From positions 62,001-126,000 of the forward strand of contig CAWJKE010000008.1 in the NCBI GenBank assembly GCA_963843455.1: 64,000 nucleotides of DNA, in the 5' to 3' direction. The stretch comes from CAIQPS01 sp963843455. Its GTDB lineage: Bacteria > Actinomycetota > Thermoleophilia > RBG-16-64-13. The translations under genes were made by a program, and so were the position numbers. Below the pieces are notes generated by a model, which searched no databases, was not told the DNA's origin, and saw nothing but the letters and a program-made list of their open reading frames with translations. Positions 58,457 to 64,000 of the stretch are shown piece by piece (within the stretch, counting starts at the first letter, position 1; the number at the start of each line of letters is the position of its first letter).

Positions 58457-59914
58457 GTGCGAATAACGTTCATCGAACCTGCCGCTCCAGGTTTTCACGT
58501 ATATAGTTTCGTAAAACAGATGCGCCTCGGTCTCCCGCTCCTCGGGGCTTTGATGACCGCGCGAGGCCACGAGGTACATATCTACGCCGAAAGCCTGAGC
58601 GACGTCGACTGGGACGAGGTCCTATCGTCCGATCTGGTCGGCATATCGACAACGACCTCTACCACGGTCAGAGCCTACCGCTACGCACAACGGGTCCGCG
58701 ACGCCGGTGTGCCGGTGATCATGGGGGGCCCCCACGTCACCTTCTTGGCCGACGAGGCTCTCGATTTCTGCGACTACGTGGCGCGCAACGAGGGCGAAGA
58801 GACGCTGGTCGAACTGGTCGAGCACCTGCAGGGCAGGGGGGCGATCGAGGACATCCAGGGTCTTTCCTACAGGGCGGCGGATGGGACGAAGGTCCATAAC
58901 CCCGCCCGGCCGCTACTGACCTCGTTGACCGACCTCCCCTGGCCGGATATGAGCCTCGTAAAGGGCGGACTCGAGATCAATCCCACGCCCATCCTGTCCT
59001 CGCGCGGCTGCCCGTTCGGGTGTGAGTTTTGCTCGGTGGTTCTCATGTTCGGCCGTCGAGTTCGGGTGGTGGACCCGGCGGAGGTAGTGAAGTACATCCA
59101 GCGGATGAAACCGCGAAAGCTCTTCTTCTACGACGACAACTTCTTCATCAGCAAGCGCAGGGGCAAGGAGCTTCTCGCCCGGATGATCGAGGCCAAGCTC
59201 GAGGTCCCGTTCTTCGCCCAGATCCGCGTGGACTCCATCTGCAAGGACGGCGTCGTCGACACGGAGACGCTCGACATGCTCTGGAACGCGGGCTGCCGCA
59301 TCGTATATCTGGGTCTGGAATCGGTCAACCCGGCCACCCTCAAGGAGTACCACAAGGAATCGAGCATCGACGACATGGCAGGCGGACTCGAGGCTCTGGC
59401 CAAGAGGGGCATCCACACCCACGGGATGTTCGTATTCGGCGCCGACTCCGACACACTCGAGTCGCTCGACAAGACCGCGGACTTTGCCTCCGCCCACGGG
59501 CTCAACTCGGCTCAGTTCCTGTGTCTTACCCCGTTGCCCGGGACTCCGCAGACGGCTCAGTTCGAGGCCGAGGGGCGGATATTCACCAAGAACTGGAGCC
59601 TCTACGATGGGCACCACGTGGTCTTCTGGCCCAAACAGATGACTCCCTACGAGCTGCAGATGGTCACGCTCGACGCCCACAAGCGTTTCTACAGGGGCAG
59701 GCGTATGTTCGCACTCAACCCAGACACTCCGCGGTACCGCAAGCATCAGATCGAGGGGTATCTCATCAGCCGGGCCTGGGAGTGGGTACCGGAGAACCGC
59801 GAGTTCCTCCGCGAGCTCAGGGACTTCTCCGAATCCCAATCCCCTCCGCTTTCGGCGAACAGCGGCTTCATGGGTTCGGGGCGTGGCTCCGGACTGGAGA
59901 CGGCGACGCCGTAG
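58457..59914 (+). CDS. B12-binding radical SAM protein
   Basis: A 485-residue enzyme with an N-terminal cobalamin-binding domain (residues about 1-135, with GIPLLGAL-like GLPLLGALMTARGHEV and VIMGGPHVT). The radical SAM barrel has the cluster motif CPFGCEFC at about residue 187. Family members do methylations, cyclisations or ring formation (BchE, HpnR type). The substrate is unknown and no tailoring gene lies near. The start is GTG. ParA follows after 106 bp with no other gene in between. Confidence 0.88.
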   Translation: MRITFIEPAAPGFHVYSFVKQMRLGLPLLGALMTARGHEVHIYAESLSDVDWDEVLSSDLVGISTTTSTTVRAYRYAQRVRDAGVPVIMGGPHVTFLADEALDFCDYVARNEGEETLVELVEHLQGRGAIEDIQGLSYRAADGTKVHNPARPLLTSLTDLPWPDMSLVKGGLEINPTPILSSRGCPFGCEFCSVVLMFGRRVRVVDPAEVVKYIQRMKPRKLFFYDDNFFISKRRGKELLARMIEAKLEVPFFAQIRVDSICKDGVVDTETLDMLWNAGCRIVYLGLESVNPATLKEYHKESSIDDMAGGLEALAKRGIHTHGMFVFGADSDTLESLDKTADFASAHGLNSAQFLCLTPLPGTPQTAQFEAEGRIFTKNWSLYDGHHVVFWPKQMTPYELQMVTLDAHKRFYRGRRMFALNPDTPRYRKHQIEGYLISRAWEWVPENREFLRELRDFSESQSPPLSANSGFMGSGRGSGLETATP

Positions 59915-60020
59915 GCCCGCTTCGGGGGGGGCCGTGTCCTCATAGAGGATTCTCTCCACCCTTTACGAAAAGATATCAGTGGTTACCCGCGTTGCTGTCA
60001 ACCCGGGAGGGGGACGACGT

Positions 60021-60779
60021 TTGGCCAAGGTCTTGGCCTTTGCGAATCAGAAGGGTGGCGTCGCTAAGACCACCACGACCATCAACCTTGGGGTGGCCTT
60101 CCAGGAGATGGGCTACAAGGTCTTGTCGGTGGACATGGACCCCCAGGGCAATCTCACGATGAGCCTCGGCGTGGATCCCGATTCGGTGCGGCCCAGCATG
60201 TACGACGTGCTCGTAAACGGGGTCAACATCGAGGAGGCGCTGCTGCGGCGCGAGCTGGACGTGGTGGTGTCGAGCATCGATTTGGCGGCCGCCGAGATCG
60301 CGCTCAGCTCTCAGATTGGCCGGGAGCGGGCGCTGAGCAAAGCCTTGATGCAGGTGAGCGAACGCTATGACTATATCGTCATCGACACTCCGCCCTCTCT
60401 GGGGCTGCTGACCATCAACGCGCTCACGGCTGCCGATGCCGTCATCGTCCCTGTGCAGTGTGAATACCTGTCTTTGCGCGGCTTGGCCCAACTCGAGAAG
60501 ACTCTGGAGCTGGTGAGAGACAACCTCAATCCCCGGGTGCACATCGCCGGCATCGTGCCCACCATGTACGATTCCCGGACCGTACACGGGCGAGAGGCGG
60601 TCGAGGTGCTCAGGAGCAACTTTGGCGACCTGGTTTTCAGCACGCCCATCCGCAAGACCATCAAGTTCGCGGAAGCGCCGGTCAAGGGGGAATCGGTGCT
60701 GAAATACGCCCCCGACAGCCAAGCGGCGAATGCATATCGGCAGCTCGCAAGAGAGGTGCTCAGTGGAAAAAAGATCTAG
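60021..60779 (+). CDS. parA: ParA/Soj family ATPase
   Basis: A 252-residue deviant Walker ATPase with FANQKGGVAKTTTTINLG (lysine at about residue 11), VDMDPQGNLT and IVIDTPPSLGLLTINAL. It would bind DNA nonspecifically and position a cargo with a ParB-like partner. None is adjacent; ftsZ is next instead. The TTG start has GGGAGGGGG seven bases upstream; a GTG at 59979 adds 14 residues without a good site. Confidence 0.9.
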   Translation: MAKVLAFANQKGGVAKTTTTINLGVAFQEMGYKVLSVDMDPQGNLTMSLGVDPDSVRPSMYDVLVNGVNIEEALLRRELDVVVSSIDLAAAEIALSSQIGRERALSKALMQVSERYDYIVIDTPPSLGLLTINALTAADAVIVPVQCEYLSLRGLAQLEKTLELVRDNLNPRVHIAGIVPTMYDSRTVHGREAVEVLRSNFGDLVFSTPIRKTIKFAEAPVKGESVLKYAPDSQAANAYRQLAREVLSGKKI

Positions 60780-62073
60780 CATGAAAGACAGCGGCCTCAG
60801 CTTCCTGTTTAGAGCCACCGAAGGCACCGCGTCCGCGGACGAGAAGCCCCAGGAGCCCGAGCAGACTGACGCCGCCCGCCGCTCGCTCATCCAGCCGTCG
60901 CGCACTTTTCCCGCGGTCATCCGCGTGGTCGGGGTGGGCGGGGCGGGGACGAACGCCATCAATCGGATGCTCGAAGCGGGCCTCGAAGGCGTCGAGTTCA
61001 TCGCCGTCAACACCGACGCGCAGGCCCTAGCCGTGTGCGAGGCCGATCACAAGCTGCGCATCGGCCGGGAACTGACCAAAGGCTTGGGTGGCGGCTCCGA
61101 CCCCAGGATCGGTCGGGAGGCCGCGCTGGCCGCCTATGACGAGCTCAAGTCGACGCTCAAGGGCAGCGACATGGTGTTCATCACCGCGGGCGAGGGGGGC
61201 GGCACCGGCACAGGTGCGGCTCCGGTCGTCGCCGAGATAGCCAAGTCGCTCGGCGCGCTGACCATCGGCGTGGTGTCGCGGCCCTTCGCCTTCGAAGGCA
61301 AGCGCCGGGGACTGCAGGCCCTCGACGGCGTGCGCCTGCTGCGCCAAAAGGCCGACACCGTGATCGTGGTCCCCAACGACAAGTTGCTCCTGGTCGCCGA
61401 TCGGGGCACTTCGATGCTCGACGCGCTACGCCTGGCCGACGACGTGCTACGGCAGGGCGTGCAGGGCATCTGCGACCTGGTTACCGTGCCCGGGCTTATC
61501 AACCTCGACCTGGCCGACGTGCGGACGATCATGACCGGCGCCGGCACCGCCCACATGGGCATCGGCCGGTCGCGCGGCGAAGGTAGGGCACAGAAGGCAG
61601 CCGAGATGGCCATCAACTCGTCGTTGCTCGAGACGTCCATAGACGGGGCGCGTGGCATCCTTCTCAACATCAGCGGGGGCTCCGACCTTTCGCTCTACGA
61701 GGTCAACGAAGTCGCCGAGATCATCAACTCGGCGGCCGATCCCGAGGCGAACATCATTTTCGGAGCCGTCGTGGACGAGACGCTGGGCGACACCTTGTGG
61801 GTGACAGTGGTCGCAGCCGGCTTCGACGCGACCACCGAAGAGGCCGCTCCCGAAGAGGACGGCACGGTGCGCGTGGAAACCGGCGCGGGGCGGCCGCAGG
61901 CGACCCCGGCCGCAACCGACGAATCCGCCCGTGAAGCGCCTATCCCGGGAGTGCTCTCCCGCGAAGACGCCCGGGAGGCGACGTGGGACTCGACGGCCGG
62001 CGATACCGTGCTCGAAGCGCCCGCCGGCGGAGAGGAAGACAAGGAGCTGGAGGTCCCGCCCTTTTTGCGGTGA
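60763..62073 (+). CDS. ftsZ: Cell division protein FtsZ
   Basis: A 436-residue tubulin-like GTPase. The GTP loop is VGVGGAGTNAINRM, the tubulin signature GEGGGTGTGAAP lies at about residue 146, and the T7 loop is INLDLADVRTIMTGAG. The C-terminal peptide ends EVPPFLR, matching the binding tail for FtsA/SepF. It has an N-terminal extension of about 50 residues and a disordered linker of about 70. GTG 60763 has GAGAGG six bases upstream and overlaps parA by 17 bases; ATG 60781 is the alternative. No other division gene lies near. Confidence 0.92.
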   Translation: MEKRSSMKDSGLSFLFRATEGTASADEKPQEPEQTDAARRSLIQPSRTFPAVIRVVGVGGAGTNAINRMLEAGLEGVEFIAVNTDAQALAVCEADHKLRIGRELTKGLGGGSDPRIGREAALAAYDELKSTLKGSDMVFITAGEGGGTGTGAAPVVAEIAKSLGALTIGVVSRPFAFEGKRRGLQALDGVRLLRQKADTVIVVPNDKLLLVADRGTSMLDALRLADDVLRQGVQGICDLVTVPGLINLDLADVRTIMTGAGTAHMGIGRSRGEGRAQKAAEMAINSSLLETSIDGARGILLNISGGSDLSLYEVNEVAEIINSAADPEANIIFGAVVDETLGDTLWVTVVAAGFDATTEEAAPEEDGTVRVETGAGRPQATPAATDESAREAPIPGVLSREDAREATWDSTAGDTVLEAPAGGEEDKELEVPPFLR

Positions 62074-62107
62074 GTCCCGGCCGGCGTTCAGCCGGCGCCG
62101 CGCGTAC

Positions 62108-62584
62108 TCAGTCCGTGCGCGAGGCGCTCAAGTCGCGCTCGAAGTAGAGGCACGTCTTCTCGTTCAGTCCCAGGCTGCGGTAGAAGGAGTGCGCGCCCAG
62201 GTTCCACGACTCCGCCAACAGGAACAACCGGCTGCATGCCCGCGCCCGGGCGATCTCCTCGGCAGCCGCGATGAGGCCCCGGCCGACGTCCGCTCTACGA
62301 TGGTCCTCGGTGACGACGACGTCCTGCAGCTCGCAGACCGGGGAGGCGGACCAAGTGCTGATGGAGAAGACGAGGGCGCACATACCGACGAGGTACCTCG
62401 TCGTGCCGGTCCCCTCGCTCTCGGCGACGAGGAAACAATGGTCCGGCGCTGCGATAATGCTATCGACCGTGGCGGCCAGGCGGGACAGATCCGGGGGAAC
62501 GACGCCGTGGTGCTCCATGATCTCTTCGAGGAGAGCCAGGATGGCAGGAGCGTCTGCCTGGGTAGCTTGGCGAAAGGCGATCAC
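62108..62584 (-). CDS. GNAT family acetyltransferase
   Basis: A 158-residue protein with RQATQADAPAILALLEEI at the start and ELQDVVVTEDHRRADVGRGLI around the acetyl-CoA loop (the usual R/Q-x-x-G-x-G/A is RRADVG). ESWNLGAHSFYRSLGL ends the fold. The acceptor is not known. The GTG start lies 16 bp from the ATG of the divergent aminotransferase gene, so the two share a promoter region. Confidence 0.85.
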   Translation of the reverse strand: MIAFRQATQADAPAILALLEEIMEHHGVVPPDLSRLAATVDSIIAAPDHCFLVAESEGTGTTRYLVGMCALVFSISTWSASPVCELQDVVVTEDHRRADVGRGLIAAAEEIARARACSRLFLLAESWNLGAHSFYRSLGLNEKTCLYFERDLSASRTD

Positions 62585-62600
62585 GAGATGAGGGTAGCAG

Positions 62601-63503
62601 ATGGATAGCGAGACGCTGTATCTCAATGGCGAGTTCAAGCCGCTGAACCAGGGCTGGGTGCACGTGGAGGACCGGGGTTTCCAGCTGGGCGACGGCGTGT
62701 ATGAGGTCATCAAAGTCATGAACGGGCGGCTCGTGTGGCTCGACGACCACCTGCAGCGCCTGGAGCGCAGTCTGGCGGAGGTGCGGCTGACCGAGGCATC
62801 GGCGGGTCACACCTTCGAGACCGTGCTACCCGAGTTGGTGGCGCGCTCCGGCCTCGTCGATGGGATGGTATACGTGCAGGTGACCCGAGGCACGGCGCCC
62901 CGGGACTTCGTGTTCCCCCGCCCGCCGCACCCCACCGTCCTCGCCTATGCCCGCGTCAAGAAACTGCCGACCGAGGCCGAGATCTTCGCGGGGACTGCCC
63001 TACACCCCCTAGACGATCAGCGCTGGGCTCGCTGCGACATCAAGTCCACGAACCTTCTCGCGGCCGTGCTGGCGAAGGAGGAAGCGAAGGAGGCCGGCGC
63101 GGACGAGGCCTTGTTCCTCGATCCGGAGGGCGTGGTGCGCGAGGGTGGGTCGTCCAACGTGTTCGCCGTGCTGGACGGCGTACTCCGTACGCACCCGCTC
63201 GGCAACCGGATACTGGGGGGGATAACCCGGCTGCACGTGATCGAGATCGCCCGCGAGATGGGGTGGAAGGTCGACGAGAGTGCCTTCAAGATCGCGGAGA
63301 TCACCTCCGAAGCGCCGGCCGGCTGCGAGGTGTTCACCGCGTCCACCCTCAAGGACATGTCGCCCGTCGTCCGTGTGGGCAGCCACGTGCTGGGAGAGGG
63401 CCGGCCGGGGCCGGTCACTCTGGCCGTTCTCGACCGGTTCCGCCAGGTGCAGGCGGAGTTGGTGGGGCTGGAGCCGCCACGCCCGCTGGTCGCGGCGCGC
63501 TAG
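62601..63503 (+). CDS. dat: D-amino acid aminotransferase-like PLP enzyme
   Basis: A 300-residue fold-type IV enzyme. VEDRGFQLGDGVYEVIKVMNGRL starts the protein, K148 in CDIKSTNLLAAVLAK binds PLP, and REGGSSNVFAV is typical of D-alanine transaminase rather than IlvE. It probably supplies D-Ala and D-Glu from keto acids. It could also be a 4-amino-4-deoxychorismate lyase. It overlaps the convergent endonuclease frame at its end. Confidence 0.88.
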   Translation: MDSETLYLNGEFKPLNQGWVHVEDRGFQLGDGVYEVIKVMNGRLVWLDDHLQRLERSLAEVRLTEASAGHTFETVLPELVARSGLVDGMVYVQVTRGTAPRDFVFPRPPHPTVLAYARVKKLPTEAEIFAGTALHPLDDQRWARCDIKSTNLLAAVLAKEEAKEAGADEALFLDPEGVVREGGSSNVFAVLDGVLRTHPLGNRILGGITRLHVIEIAREMGWKVDESAFKIAEITSEAPAGCEVFTASTLKDMSPVVRVGSHVLGEGRPGPVTLAVLDRFRQVQAELVGLEPPRPLVAAR

Positions 63504-64000
63504 CGCCGCCTGCCGGCCCGCGAGCACGCCGGCGCCCGGATACGCCTGCGTCCCTCCGCATCGACTTGGCCAGGGCCACGTCCGCCGCGCCGGGTCCGTG
63601 GCCGTCTAGGCCGGGCACTTCGAGCACAAAGGGAACGTCCGCAAGGGCGAGGTGGCGGACGACTCGGGCCAGGCCGTCATAGCCGATCAGGCCCTCCCCA
63701 AGATTCTCGTGCTGGTCCCGCTTGGCGCCGAACGGAGTCTTGGAGTCGTTCAGATGGACCAGGCCGATGCGCTCGAGCAGTTCAAGCGTCCCTAGTCGTT
63801 CGATCAGTTCCTCGAGCCCCGCTTTCTCGTGCACCGCGTAGCCCCCGGCAAACAGGTGGGCGGTGTCGATGCAGATCCCCAGGGGAAGGCACCGCGCAAG
63901 TCCGAGTGCCTCTTCGAGGGACAGCAGGGTGGCGATCTCCTCCAGCCGCCCGCCTAGAGTATTACCGGCGCCGGTCCCCGTCTCGAGCAGCAGCGCGGGA
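63415..64000 (-). CDS. nfo: Endonuclease IV, partial (N-terminus outside the window)
   Basis: This AP endonuclease cuts DNA at abasic sites with three zinc ions. The visible 195 codons begin inside the protein and include GNTLGG, CIDTAHLFAGGY and HLNDSKTPFGAKRDQHENLGEG, which hold zinc ligands. VLEVPGLDGHGPG follows near the end. The frame runs on for some 50 residues of Pro/Ala/Arg-rich sequence that overlaps the aminotransferase gene by 89 bp; a frameshift near 63510 could have removed the true stop. Confidence 0.9.
   Translation of the reverse strand, partial: PALLLETGTGAGNTLGGRLEEIATLLSLEEALGLARCLPLGICIDTAHLFAGGYAVHEKAGLEELIERLGTLELLERIGLVHLNDSKTPFGAKRDQHENLGEGLIGYDGLARVVRHLALADVPFVLEVPGLDGHGPGAADVALAKSMRRDAGVSGRRRARGPAGGASAPRPAGVAAPAPPTPPAPGGTGRERPE

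Overview
The window is high-GC, densely packed bacterial DNA of about 62 protein genes. Many genes overlap by ATGA, GTGA or TTGA junctions, GTG and TTG starts are common, and several promoters have -10 boxes of the TAGAAT/TATACT/TATAGT type, some so close to the start codon that the transcripts should be leaderless. No tRNA, rRNA, CRISPR array, prophage or insertion sequence was seen. Gene content (FeoAB, flavodiiron protein, hemerythrin, selenocysteine-type SelD, split GcvP, B12-radical SAM protein, GTP- and Fe-S-based metabolism) points to an anaerobic or microaerophilic organism. The overall look is that of a deep-branching actinobacterial lineage, but this placement is inference from gene content only. 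Nine apparent single-base frameshifts in otherwise intact housekeeping genes suggest a draft or metagenome assembly.

Layout. 1-6300: a PabB-PabC fusion cut by the left edge, an FAD/NAD oxidoreductase, a DUF362-ferredoxin protein with an HAD phosphatase, a VOC protein and small proteins. 6416-11105: a sulfur amino acid locus with an Rrf2 regulator, O-acetylhomoserine sulfhydrylase, cysteine synthase, a possible tiny membrane peptide ending in Gly-Gly-Gly, and a ThiF/MoeB-type adenylyltransferase. 11133-17569: an epimerase-like protein, MscS channel, MFS transporter, WG-repeat lipoprotein, HAD hydrolase and SanA-like protein. 17652-19143: a hemerythrin operon under a probable CRP/FNR-type site, divergent from leuCDB (19189-22062). 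22101-24105: two UspA proteins, a STAS protein, and an RRM protein with a strong terminator. 24149-26912: a DtxR-type regulator with feoAB under an iron-box-like operator. 26991-31000: branched-chain aminotransferase, citramalate synthase, an FAH-family hydrolase and a cupin.

31027-41682: dnaE, then hisD and hisBHAF separated by an opposite-strand GGDEF/HD-GYP protein. 41740-46074 (minus): glutamate dehydrogenase followed by a large PEP/pyruvate-binding protein with receiver-like N-terminal segments. 46186-50661: a DUF4097-type membrane protein, a methyltransferase, flavodiiron protein, an FMN reductase, a zinc-ribbon protein and PspC. 50658-53823 (minus): a Fur-family regulator and a CbiMNQO cobalt/nickel ECF transporter under a consensus promoter carrying a Nur-like box. 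53894-54994: selD with an in-frame UGA. 55007-58299 (minus): STAS protein and gcvPB/gcvPA. 58457-64000: radical SAM protein, ParA and FtsZ, a GNAT protein, a D-amino acid aminotransferase and a partial endonuclease IV.

How it fits together. CimA, LeuCDB and the aminotransferase can supply isoleucine and leucine through citramalate. MetY and CysK supply homocysteine and cysteine. HisDBHAF covers much of histidine synthesis. Three metal/redox regulators (Rrf2, DtxR type, Fur type) each sit next to the genes they probably control, with recognisable operator-like DNA.
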